Assembly: GCA_025642075.2 (NCBI GenBank)
Contig: JAODUO010001311.1
Span: 55,001-119,000, forward strand
DNA length: 64,000 nt
DNA from: Ridgeia piscesae
Taxonomy: Eukaryota; Annelida; Polychaeta; Sabellida; Siboglinidae
Direction: 5' to 3'
The first letter of the stretch is position 1; each line of letters begins with the position of its first letter. This document shows, one piece after another, positions 50,801-59,395 of the stretch. The notes below the pieces were generated by a model that saw only the letters and a program-made list of their open reading frames with translations, did not search any database and was not told the DNA's origin. The position numbers and the translations under genes were made by a program.

Positions 50801-53800
50801 TCAAACCTATGTTGAGGTTTGTCACATTACTTTTCACTCGACATTTTCGCCATGAAGGAAGCAACATGTCAAAGAGCAAGTTGAGTTTATTTTATGCATT
50901 AATCTCTGCTGAAAATAAAGGTATACAACTTGTCCACACATCTTGGATAATAATCTCATAATATAAAAAAAATTGTGATACCCCCACGTCAGTCGACTGA
51001 ATCGCCAACGTGTGGCGCCGCTGAGCGGAATTATGCACATTTTTGAAATATTTTCTGTCAACGATGTATAATTCTGTGGCTGATTTCTTATAACTAATAA
51101 AGAAGTACTCCAAAGTAACAACTTTGTTCAACATTTCAACATCACTTTATTTATGAAGTAGCTACCGTCGTTGGAAATATTCTTAACTTTGTTTGGCGCC
51201 AAAAATATGGCGTGGAGCGAGGTGGGCGAAAATGGATGCCGTTGTCGGTTGACCGACTTCGATGGCTTCAAAGTATGTCTTCACGGACAAATGTCGCATC
51301 AAATACCATAACCGTCCATCTTATATCGTCTATCCACTTGTCTGTCGTCTTGTCATCACCAGTATGAAGTAAATTAGCAGAGTTATCCTTCAAAATACGT
51401 CAACATTTAACGATCTTTGGGACTCTACGCCATCTTTGATTTCACTTTAGCTTGGGGGTACCCGCTTTGTATTGCAAATACCCAAAGAACGGCGCTGATT
51501 GGTTGAAAAATATGAGTTTCCTAGTGATCCCGATATACTGACGTCATTCGGTGTTAACCAGCCAATGGGATTCCAAAACATCAGAGTGCAGGGAAGCCGT
51601 GTCAAGTGCAAACTACGACCAGAATCGTATTCCGGATAAAAAGGGTAACTACGACTAGAATCGTATTCCGGATAAAATGGGTTAACAATGAGCAACAGAA
51701 GGCTCGGTTTATTGTGTGTTGTATTTTGCCATGTTTTTTCCTTCCGTTTTCAATCCAAATTGCTTTCATAAGAAATCTTTGTAATACTTCTACATTAGTA
51801 ATGTATTATATCCAATATATGTTTTATATGTTACTAAAGATAATGTAAGTCATGAGAATCCTGTCATCAGTGTGTTGTCAGAAAGTAATCTACGTATCTA
51901 AAGATGGTTTTGCCAGTCATATCCTGATTTCTCCCCTTTCCTTCTCAGGTGAACTTCGCCGCGATTGACTGCACAAAACATACTGCCACCTGTCAAGCAG
52001 AAGATGTGTCGGGCTATCCTACCTTCGTTTATTTTAACTACGGCAAGAATTCTATGAAATACACTGGGGGACGCGAGGTAAGAGTTGGTTACAGAGAGAG
52101 GGCGGTTACTACACGGGAATACTGTCTTTCTATTCATATATAACTAACTTACACAGTGTTGGATATGTATAAGGATATTCAAGTTTTAATTGCAACATGG
52201 CTGAATGCTTTCCTAAGAAGTGTTCAGTTGAACAGGTCTGCCAGATGTAAAATTTCATAAGGAATATGTAAATCTGTATACAATCCCCATCTTTTCATTT
52301 TCATAATAGTTGTTTACAATTACCATTACCATGTCCCTTGCTGCATGGCATAGATTACAACAGCATAAGGCTATATTAATTTTTTGGTAGTTTTATGTTG
52401 CAGAAAAACTTATAACAAACACTGCAGAAATATCAGATTTGGAAACAACCAATGTTCTCATTCCTTGGTTAATATTGTGTTACCAGGTTAAACTGCCATA
52501 TATGTGATGTGTTCTAACGAAACGAGCATATGTAAAAAAAAAATTCAGTTAGTCACACCATATATTAAGCTTTCCAACGATGTAAAAATCCGAAATCATC
52601 ATGCGATGTTTACACCGTGTTTTCTCAAATTCAGGTTCACTGACATCCGATTCATTTCGTTAGAACAGGTCACATATGTTAACCAGATGTTCTATATTAG
52701 TTGTTATACGGATGAATAGACTGTTATGACTGACAATAGATAATTGTGTAACATATTCCCCAAAGCCCACATTATACTAAAAAAATTACGAAAATACAAC
52801 TCAGTGACTTTAGACGTCTTGTTCATATCTTGTGACTCATCTGTATGCTGTTTCTCACCACAAGGAGGCGGACTTTCTGAAGTTCATGAAGGACCCCCTG
52901 AATCCGGGGGCAGCCGAGGCTCCCGCCCCTCCACCCCCTGAAGAACAGTGGGCAGAAATTGCTGGGCAGGAGAACCTGAACCATCTGACCGGGAGCAAAT
53001 TTGACGACTTCCTTGCACAATACAACTCTGCTCTTGTAATGTTCTACGCACCGTGTAAGAAGTGTTCTTGTCATATTCTTGTCACATTGTGTTGTCGGCA
53101 TAAAGTAGCTCTGTTTGTCGTCATGTATGCACCATGTAGCTCTGTTAATAGAGTTCTCAGTGTGCCATGTCATTTTACTTCTGTTATTATCTATACTTAT
53201 ACAGTGCATTCTATTATCATCATATTCGATGCACCATATAACTCTATTTTGTTCTTTTGCTATGCACTTTGTAGCATATAATTATTGTTCTCTGTGCGCC
53301 AAATAGCTTGTTTCATATTATTCTTATTTCTTATTATTTATTAGTATCATATAAATAATTTTTTGCAATCCACTATTCACCATGTAGCTTTATTTTTATA
53401 ATATTAGTCGCAAATGTACCTCATTCGAGATGTTTAATTTTGTGAATTTGTGTTAATAATTACAACCCCGGGTTGGTTGTAGCTGACGAAACAGTCGGTC
53501 AACCTGTGGTCAGTTGTTTCAGATGTGACTTCTCATTGCAGGGTGTGGCCACTGTAAGGCAATGAAACCAGCCTATGCCGAAGCTGCAACAATTATGAAG
53601 GCAAAAAATGTGAGGCTCTTAAGTAGCTGAGCAACTCAGCTACGTTATAATGTAGCAGTTATAACTACCTAGTTGTTTTTGCATTCTAATTGTTAGTGAT
53701 TATAAATATTTCATAATTTGTCCCTCCAAAAATCAAATTTATTTACCTTCTATGTGTTGACAAGAACCAATGGTGGCTGTCTGACAGAACAGTGAGTTTA

Positions 53801-56704
53801 TCATCTGTCATCAGATGCCATGATGAGCACCGTTGTCCCACTTACATTTTTCCGGTCGTTATTAACCTTCCTATTGACATTTCTGTGCATGCACGATAAA
53901 TGTAAAATCATCAATGTGCAGTGAAACGACAAAGCATTTTTGGTATAGCTGCCACGGACCATTCGTAAACTCTCCTGAGATGATTACTGTGAAGAGTTGC
54001 TTAAAATGTCGTTCAATACAATAAAATATTACGTTTGTTTAACCTTTACAGACCTGGATTTTTTGTCAGAAATATGTATGCACATTTTTAAACACCTGTG
54101 GTTTGATTATTATTAAGAATGTTCCGACATATGTACACATTTTTGGAAAGGTAACATATTCAAGAATCTGTTTGTGACGAGAAAATTACATTATTACCTA
54201 ATTATTATTGGCAAAACCGCACCTGAGGATACATGACCACCCCTATGCGTCGAGCGATATATTGCTCGACCTGTCTGTAAAGGTTAAGGCACAAGTTTGT
54301 GAAATGAACTGTATCTACTTTTTGACTCAGCAGGCCATGAGCTAGTGACACTCTACCTGTTAAAACATCTTAAGTAATTCCATTCGACCCACACAATGGC
54401 TGTTGTAATTCTGGCTACATTTCTTATCCGAATCCAACAGTTATGATTCTGACTACTAAAATTGTTTATCCTAGCTTTCCAACATTTTGGTTATGACTTC
54501 CACATTTTTTGTTTAGTTCCAATTCAATCTATTCTGTGGCAGTCCTGGTTATTAAAAATATTATACATATTGCTCTTTTTCTACATACAGATTGTTTAAA
54601 GCGGTAGTTTAACTTGGAATGCTGCATTAACAGAAGTGTCGTTGTGTGTTGTTAGGTTGCTGGGGCACTGGGCACTGTCGATGTCACAGTTGAGTCACAG
54701 TTGGGCGAACGCTTCCAGGTGAAATCCTTCCCAACATGTAAGTCGCCATCAAGCCAATATTCTGTATTGATTTTGTTATAACCGTTTGTAATCGGGAACT
54801 TCAGCTGAAGAAGACTTGAGAGACAGCTGAAATATATGGAAAAACTAAAAAGTTTCCTGAAAGGTACTTCATTTTATCTGTAGAATATATATATATTTTG
54901 CAAACTGCACCAACCAAGTAATTGTCAAAATGTACTTTATTAATGTCATTTTATATTAGACATGTTATTTACATTTCATAAAAGAAAACATGGTTGAACT
55001 CTGCATAGTTCCACTTTCACTTTTTAATGCAATAAGCGAGAACTACCGGGTAGTATTTCTGTGCGTTCTAGAATGTAAAGGCTACAGGACATTGAATACC
55101 TCTAGATTAAATGTTAAACACTTGCCTCTGCAATTGTTTGTCACTCATTCTGCAAGCAGAAGTCAAGAGTAACAAAGTGGCTGTTCAATTTGATTAGTAA
55201 TATTCTGGATCCAAAATGTGTTGCTGTAAGTAGTTCATTTGTAAATTTAAACGGTGTTATTCTGTGTGATTTTATTTGTGTGATGTTGCATCTCTGAGTT
55301 CTTATGTGTAACCGTATCGTTTTTCTTTCTTTTTTCAGTAAAATACTTCAAGTAAGTCTTGGTTTTTTACATTATTTGTATTTGACATTCATAACAATAA
55401 CAACACATTTGTAAATTTGACATACATAGTAAGATCATGATTATAAAATCAACAGACATCTAAAATGTTCATAGTTGTTTTGCCATGCATGAACATAATC
55501 ATGTAGCTCGATCAAATTTGAGTGTATTCAAATGTTACATTAATTTATCAAGGTATTTATTTTCCAACACAGATTACAGTAAAGCCGTTTAATGTTGTCA
55601 TGATGTGATGTATTTTGTAAAGTATTGGTGTACTTGGATCAGGCACTAATTATTCTGACTCTGTATTTGAAGTACTAAATGTTTCTTATATCCACCAACA
55701 CATGCAAAATGTTGCCACTTGTTATTTTGGTTGGTCTATGTCATATATTTTACACTTTGAGACTACCTACGAACAATGGGTACTTGTACTATGTAATATA
55801 CTGAATTTATCTTAACCATTATTATAGTTTCTGAAATTATTTTGGTATCTTACTTTATTATTAACTTACTGATCTATTTTATTATTTATTTTATTTGACC
55901 TATTAACTTATTGCTGATAAGTTTAGGTTATATAATATGATTTTTAAAGCTATTTGTATCTATTTATTATTATAATTTTACATTTCGTTTTTACGTTGTA
56001 GGCTTACTTTATTACATACATTTCATATGTATTCATGTTTTACGAATGTTGCATTTTTATGTGCCTCTGAGTGGAATTATATATGGTGCTTTATAAATAA
56101 ATTATCATTATAAAAGTGCTTAAATGTCTAGTTCTAATGTCATGCTAACAAGATGCCCTTTTGTCAAATCAATTTATATATTTTTAATGATTTACAGAAA
56201 TGATATCTACGCAGTATACTGTGTATTGCAGTGTTTGTTGTTCGTTTGACAGGAATGGAAAAGAGGAATTCCTGTACGAGCGGGGACGAAAAGCCACAGA
56301 TTTTGTTAGTTTTATGGAAAAGTGAGTTGTACACTTATCCCCTGTAGCATCACAGATCCCGTCTTCACTTTCCATATCCCATTTACCTCTAGGTTCTCTT
56401 TGTGACCCACTTAACTACTCCAGTTGTGTTGCCTGAAGTGACTCTGTGAAGTGGAGTTTATGGAGAAGTGGACATTCCACAGCTGGTGCAGTCTTAAAAT
56501 TCCTAGATCCTATTCCACGTAATCAGTAGCAGGAAGTTCACTCAACCTGTCGTACGTACTCGCATTCTGGTCAAAAGTGTGGGAATGTACCAACGTGAAA
56601 CCAGCAAGGAATAATAGCAACTGTTTTGTAATGTTTTGAATATATTATGAATTATATGTGTGTATGTATGTATATACATGTGTGTATGTATGTATATATA
56701 TATA

Positions 56705-56750
<46 letters not shown>

Positions 56751-56826
56751 ATGAATATAATATATATATACACTGTATATATGTAATAATATTTTATTAT
56801 ATATATATATTATATATATATATATG

Positions 56827-56869
<43 letters not shown>

Positions 56870-59395
56870 ATTTTTTTTCAAGCAACTTTTATATTGTGAA
56901 CCCTGTTTTGGAGTTCATAAATGCAATATTGTGAGCAATATGATTTCAGCATATTTATTCTAGTCTCAGACACAGTATTGTACCAGCAATAGACATAGTT
57001 CTTTTAAAAGCGACATCTATATGGTTCATATATGTTAAGTTTCAAAAACGCCCAAACAGTAGATTTATACATAAATCTCTTAACATTGGGCTTTATGTAT
57101 AAACTGGAGGGTCTCGGAAAATTGAGTTTTTAACCGTAAATGCAAAGATATATTACAAAAAAGGAATAATTTCAATTATTTGAGACATTAACAAAAACAG
57201 TTTTATTATCACTAACAGTTCACCAGTCATGATACACCAAATATAATACAAAAATGTCCTGTTAATCTCATAAAAAAATGACACGGTCAGTCATAGATCA
57301 ATAAATAATAATATTTAATTATAATGTTGTGTAATTTACTTGTGTTCTAGCATATCTGTTCTCAGAATTAATCCCTTGCATGAAAAGCAGCAGCATCTAC
57401 ATTATATTTTATTGCACAACTAACATAAATCTTTACATGTAAAACTTGAACATAGCATTTTGTGATTTGTGAGCTATACTGAGCCGTGGTGACAGAGGCA
57501 ATACGGGAGACATATTTAAATTAGCATGGATTGCCAATATCGTTGGTATGTTTTAATTTACATAATTACATGTTTAATGTACTCAAATAGTCATGTTTAG
57601 CAAAAGTACGTAAACTTACAAACATGTACATGTAGCGTAGATGTATGGATGGGCATTATTTGTATGTGTGTGAACGGATTGCGCTTTCTTTTACAAGAGT
57701 GGAACGTTTACGATGGGCGATAATAGGGTATCGGAGCGGTTTTTCTATTCGAGCTTATAAATAATATCAACGACAGGCAAGGGATATGCATTGCACATAG
57801 GCATCTGTTTTCAGTGTGCAATCATCAAAGTCAGACGTGAATTAAACAACTCCAATTTAGGTCATTATTTAGTTTGTTGTCTGCGCCGTCACTGTCTGAG
57901 TATTAGTATTAGCTCGCACTCGATTGCAATTAGTTAACTGGCATTATCATTGTGAGGGGACTCAGAAAAACATGCGGGACAATACACTAACCAGCCAAAA
58001 ATAACACCAATTATCCACATCCACTTGGATAAATTAGGTAGAATTTGTTTGGGATTTCATTGAAAACCTGGAGATTTGCTGCTCCCGCTGGGAGACAGGG
58101 AGGTGTAGGACAACACCGGGGAGGCTTAACATGTCATGTAAGAGTCAGTTCAATCAGCAGCTTGCCCCTACATATATATGCATGCCCAACTGATGACCAA
58201 TTTCTTCTTCAGCCCAGTGTCAGGTAAAGAGCCAGAGAAGGCGCCAGAACCGAAATGGTCAGACGAGGCCAAGTCCATTAGTCACCTTGACGACTCGACA
58301 TTCAACCAGTGGTTGGGCTCGGACAAGGAGCACGCCATCATCATGTTTTACGCCCCCTGGTGTGGACATTGTAAGCAGGCAAAGCCCGAATATGTGGCAG
58401 CCGCTGACATACTTGTAGGTGACAAGTCACGTTACTTGGCCGCGGTTGACTGCACAACGGCCAAAGGTAAACATTGTGATGTTGGAATGTGTCAACTTTT
58501 AATATATAATAACGTTTAAAATTTAAAGCAGATATTGTGATTGTATTCCAAGCAATAAGTGGAGGCCAGGCTAGAATGTGTTAATCAGAACACTGAAGTA
58601 ATGTGATGTTGGACAGGCTGGAATGTCTTGACCACCACTGTAGTCATGTGATGTTGGCAATTGTCACATGACAGCAGGAAAATTAGATTGTGATCTTAAG
58701 GTTCTGATTTGTATCGTGTTGATTTGTATAGTACAATGTTGGAGATTTATAGTGTGGCTTCTATCAGAAATACCATAGAAGTAATTACAAACACCACACG
58801 AGTTAGCACATACACCAAACAAGTTATCACAAACACCACAACACAAAAGCTAGCACCAATACCACACAAGTTAGTATAAACACAACACGGATTACTGGGA
58901 TTAGCATAAACACAACACGGGTTAGCACAAATACAAGACGAATTAGCACAAACACCACATGATCTGGCACAAACACAACACGAGTTTGCACAAACACCAA
59001 CATTAATGAGTTAGCACAAACACACAAACTTAAGCACGAACACCACACAAGTTAGCACAAATACCACACACGATGAAATGCCAAAAGACTGCAATGTCTG
59101 CAGATTGAGACTCCACGACTGAACTGAACTTGTCATTGCAGATGCATGCCAGAAGCAGGGTGTGACGGGTTACCCCACATTCAAGTACTACCACCAGGGA
59201 GGGTTTGTAAGTAAGTACTCCGGAGCACGGAACAAACAGGCCTTCCTCGACTTCTTCGCTGAGCAGCAGGAAAAGGTAGCTGCTGCCAAGCAACCGCCTA
59301 AACAAGAGAAGCCTAAACAAGAGGAGAAGCCTAAACCACAGCTGAAGCAGCAGGATTCGAAGGCGAAGGGAAAGACGAAGAAAGAAGAGTTATAA
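33270..59395 (+). CDS. PDIA5: Protein disulfide-isomerase A5, five thioredoxin domains, 25 exons
   Basis: An ER-lumen oxidoreductase that forms and rearranges disulfides. Coding exons: 33270-33311, 36871-37009, 38511-38598, 39244-39309, 40621-40666, 41504-41596, 42363-42423, 42915-42982, 43753-43844, 44953-45021, 45474-45610, 46277-46344, 46905-46986, 47417-47429, 47767-47832, 49875-50014, 50350-50420, 51949-52077, 52865-53054, 53542-53609, 54656-54737, 55339-55351, 56253-56321, 58213-58466, 59142-59395. All junctions are GT-AG and phase-consistent; they sum to 799 codons plus TAA. The protein has a signal peptide, an N-terminal non-catalytic domain typical of PDIA5, five thioredoxin domains (one CGFC, four CGHC), proline-rich linkers and C-terminal KEEL. 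Vertebrate PDIA5 has three catalytic domains and about 519 residues, also ending in KEEL. The extra two look like a copy of the a2-a3 pair. The name rests on the N-terminal domain, linker pattern and KEEL. Confidence 0.93.
34843..35100 (-). mobile_element. TIR element, copy B of the ~300-bp family
   Basis: It begins AGGCCCTTCTGCAGGATC and ends GGGCCCCTGTATAAAGCTAT. The interior shares, inverted relative to copy A, the blocks GCCAGTCACACATG, GTGTTAACT, CTGAAATAATCTACAAATAC and TTTACCCGTCCACC. It is the most diverged copy. Confidence 0.55.
35315..35610 (-). mobile_element. TIR element, copy C of the ~300-bp family
   Basis: It starts AGGGCTTTATGCAGGAT and ends GGTCTCTACATAAAGCTAT, which are imperfect inverted repeats (GCTTTATGYAG). 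The interior matches copy A over most of its length in inverse orientation, including ATTTTTTACCCATCCACC and TTGCTCCTTCATTTTT. Confidence 0.6.
35700..35875 (+). mobile_element. tRNA-derived SINE-like fragment
   Basis: The stretch TGTTGTAGTGGTTAGCATGC followed by CCACCTGATATGCCGG resembles a tRNA 5' half with an A box. A degenerate B-box-like stretch follows (GCAGTATCCAGACC). This fits a SINE head, but no complete tRNA fold is claimed. Confidence 0.4.
37010..39243 (+). other. PDIA5 introns 2 and 3
   Basis: Introns 37010-38510 and 38599-39243 flank exon 3. Apart from short AAGT (37078-37090) and GCAT runs, nothing was recognised. Confidence 0.5.
39285..39535 (+). repeat. ~36-bp repeat carrying the PDIA5 exon 4 5' splice site
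   Basis: The end of exon 4 with its donor (TTCATACTGAAACATTACAA then GTAGGTT) is repeated in degenerate tandem form for about 230 bp into intron 4. Donor-like GTAGGTT/GTAAGTC/GTAGGTC sites lie at 39310 (real), 39346, 39373 and 39403. The units decay with distance from the exon. Confidence 0.85.
41120..41290 (-). repeat. Dispersed repeat, copy related to 2320-2460
   Basis: In reverse complement it shares AAATAGCTATGAGGTGGCAA and the flanking GCATGTAAACACGTTTATAG pattern with 2320-2460. The element type is not determined. Confidence 0.4.
41766..41935. repeat. TA/TACA microsatellite
   Basis: TA repeat interrupted by TACA units, in PDIA5 intron 6. Confidence 0.95.
42363..45021 (+). CDS. PDIA5: PDIA5 exons 7-10: thioredoxin domain a1 (CGFC)
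   Basis: Exon 7 ends in MFYAP, with the Trp codon split T|GG. Exon 8 begins with the active site [11 protein letters not shown] (C180/C183). Exon 9 has VLAGMDVD and the cis-proline loop [11 protein letters not shown]. Exon 10 has [16 protein letters not shown]. Junction phases are 1,0,2,2. CGFC differs from the CGHC of the other four domains, and from the CSMC of the human a1 domain as I recall it. Confidence 0.92.
43367..43658. mobile_element. MITE with 20-bp perfect TIRs
   Basis: TAACTTACTTTGGAGCATAG (43367-43386) is repeated as its exact reverse complement at 43639-43658; weaker pairing continues inward for about 20 bp more. The outer TA could be the target duplication, as in Tc1/mariner-type elements. 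The interior has a second inverted pair (ACTGGTGTCATGT and ACATGACACCAGT-like). It lies in PDIA5 intron 8 and has no coding capacity. Confidence 0.75.
44155..44395. repeat. ~70-bp tandem repeat, about 3 copies
   Basis: The unit includes AGTAATAGGAATTATCGTCA and GTCAGTATGTCTAATG. The copies are over 95% alike by eye, so the expansion is recent. It lies in PDIA5 intron 9. Each copy ends with an acceptor-like CCTTGTTCAG but is not next to an exon. Confidence 0.9.
45474..47832 (+). CDS. PDIA5: PDIA5 exons 11-15: thioredoxin domain a2 (CGHC)
   Basis: Exon 11 carries a Pro/Glu linker ([16 protein letters not shown]) and VLVMFYAP. Exon 12 has the active site [11 protein letters not shown] (C302/C305). 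Exon 13 has [19 protein letters not shown] and GYPT. Exon 14 is a 13-nt microexon (47417-47429, VKYFK). Exon 15 has [20 protein letters not shown]. Phases are 1,0,1,2,2. The Trp codon is again split T|GG before the active site. Confidence 0.92.
45684..45866. mobile_element. Foldback MITE related to the 43367 element
   Basis: Two arms of about 70 bp (45684-45757 and 45798-45866) are inverted repeats, including CCACCTGTGGGTCTTTATCA against TGATAAAGATCTACAGGTGG. The outer ends (TTATTGTGGAGCAT and TGTCCAAAGTAA) resemble the TIR of 43367-43658. The centre repeats CACATGACA, also found in that element. It starts about 75 nt downstream of the exon 11 donor. Confidence 0.65.
45867..47766 (+). other. 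PDIA5 introns 11 (rest) to 14
   Basis: Introns 45611-46276, 46345-46904, 46987-47416 and 47430-47766. Apart from the foldback element, nothing recognisable was found. Confidence 0.5.
47417..47429 (+). CDS. PDIA5: 13-nt microexon in PDIA5 domain a2
   Basis: The sequence TGAAGTATTTCAA lies between CTGCAG and GTAAGT. It is required to link GYPT (phase 1) to DGNLEF (phase 2) and supplies VKYF plus part of a Lys codon. It matches 55339-55351 in domain a4 in length, phase and encoded motif. Confidence 0.9.
48216..49894 (+). repeat. 40-bp minisatellite carrying the PDIA5 exon 16 3' splice site
   Basis: About 41 tandem copies of a 40-bp unit: CCTGAAGGAACCCTCTCCTT, then GACTGTGGGTGTGTTTGTAG. A second type, CCCAAAGAAGCCTCCTCCTT then GATTG..., is interspersed, often alternating. 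Each unit ends TGTTTGTAG, identical to the real exon 16 acceptor at 49866-49874. Its next ~20 bases match the first bases of exon 16 (CCCGAAGGAGCCCCCTCCT). The array runs into the exon with no gap. Minus-strand open frames of 183-328 codons with a 40-residue repeat arise only because the unit has no antisense stops. Confidence 0.95.
49875..52077 (+). CDS. PDIA5: PDIA5 exons 16-18: thioredoxin domain a3 (CGHC)
   Basis: Exon 16 has a seven-proline linker ([15 protein letters not shown]) and HTLVMFYAP. Exon 17 has the active site [11 protein letters not shown] (C425/C428). Exon 18 has [28 protein letters not shown] and YTGGRE. It resembles the C-terminal domain of three-domain PDIA5, with the extra Cys pair (AIDC...C) after the second strand. 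There is no microexon. The exon 16 start is fixed by frame but is preceded by ~41 near-identical acceptors. Confidence 0.9.
50550..51681. mobile_element. piggyBac-like non-autonomous element, 1.1 kb
   Basis: TIRs CCCATTTTATCC (50550-50561) and GGATAAAATGGG (51670-51681) are perfect 12-bp inverted repeats. They are flanked by TTAA on both sides (50546-50549 and 51682-51685), the target site of piggyBac elements, whose TIRs also begin CCC/CCY. A 36-bp sequence near the right end (AATCGTATTCCGGATAAAA) is duplicated in tandem. No transposase frame is recognisable. It lies in PDIA5 intron 17. Confidence 0.8.
51686..51948 (+). other. Remainder of PDIA5 intron 17
   Basis: AT-rich sequence between the piggyBac-like element and exon 18. 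Nothing else recognised. Confidence 0.5.
52078..53541 (+). other. PDIA5 introns 18 and 19
   Basis: Introns 52078-52864 and 53055-53541. In intron 19 a CACCATGTAGC/CTCTGTT-type motif recurs loosely (53130-53400). This resembles decayed copies of the exon 19 end plus donor (TACGCACCGTGTAAG), but is too weak to call. Confidence 0.4.
52865..56321 (+). CDS. PDIA5: PDIA5 exons 19-23: thioredoxin domain a4 (CGHC), a2-like
   Basis: Exon 19 finishes a3 ([11 protein letters not shown]), then has a linker ([15 protein letters not shown]) and ALVMFYAP. Exon 20 has the active site [11 protein letters not shown] (C555/C558). Exon 21 has [20 protein letters not shown] and SFPT. Exon 22 is a 13-nt microexon (LKYFK). 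Exon 23 has [20 protein letters not shown]. Phases are 1,0,1,2,2 as in a2. The exon 19 acceptor is a tandem AAG/GAG site (52862-52867), so one Glu may be optional. Confidence 0.92.
54043..54283. mobile_element. piggyBac-like MITE, 241 bp
   Basis: CCTTTACAGAC (54043-54053) and GTCTGTAAAGG (54273-54283) are perfect 11-bp TIRs, each flanked by TTAA (54039-54042 and 54284-54287). Near the right end a hairpin is formed by GTCGAGC and GCTCGAC. It lies in PDIA5 intron 20. Its TIR differs from the 50550 element, so it belongs to another subfamily. Confidence 0.8.
54738..56252 (+). other. PDIA5 introns 21 and 22
   Basis: Introns 54738-55338 and 55352-56252. The end of intron 22 (about 55890-56115) has an AT-rich stretch ending GGTGCTTTATAAATAAATTA, a possible CR1/L2 3' tail without coding remnants. 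Confidence 0.4.
55339..55351 (+). CDS. PDIA5: 13-nt microexon in PDIA5 domain a4
   Basis: The sequence TAAAATACTTCAA lies between a strong TTTTTTCAG acceptor and GTAAGT. It joins SFPT (phase 1) to NGKEEF (phase 2) and supplies LKYF plus part of a Lys codon. Confidence 0.9.
56322..58212 (+). other. PDIA5 intron 23
   Basis: A 1.9-kb GT-AG intron, phase 2, with a TA/TG array at 56655-56872. Nothing else recognised. Confidence 0.55.
56655..56872. repeat. TA/TATG microsatellite
   Basis: TGTATG repeats followed by interrupted TA arrays. Confidence 0.95.
58213..59395 (+). CDS. PDIA5: PDIA5 exons 24-25: thioredoxin domain a5 (CGHC), a3-like, and ER tail
   Basis: Exon 24 holds the linker ([15 protein letters not shown]), [19 protein letters not shown] (C681/C684) and [11 protein letters not shown] in one exon, with no intron inside the Trp codon. 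Exon 25 has [27 protein letters not shown] and a Lys/Gln/Pro tail with repeated [12 protein letters not shown], ending KEEL. As in a3, a Cys pair follows the second strand (VDC...C). The Lys-rich tail is longer than usual for PDIA5. Confidence 0.93.
58790..59070. repeat. Degenerate ~22-bp tandem repeat in PDIA5 intron 24
   Basis: Repeated ACAAACACCACACGAGTTAG-like units, often as ACACAACACGG or AGTTAGCACAAA. Copies are diverged and uneven in length. The array ends about 70 nt before exon 25. Confidence 0.75.

Noticed and set aside
53130..53400. Fourth junction-derived repeat after the PDIA5 exon 19 donor
   Set aside because: Motifs such as ATGCACCATGTAGCTCT recur loosely and resemble the exon end TACGCACCGTGTAAG, but spacing and similarity are too irregular to call by eye.
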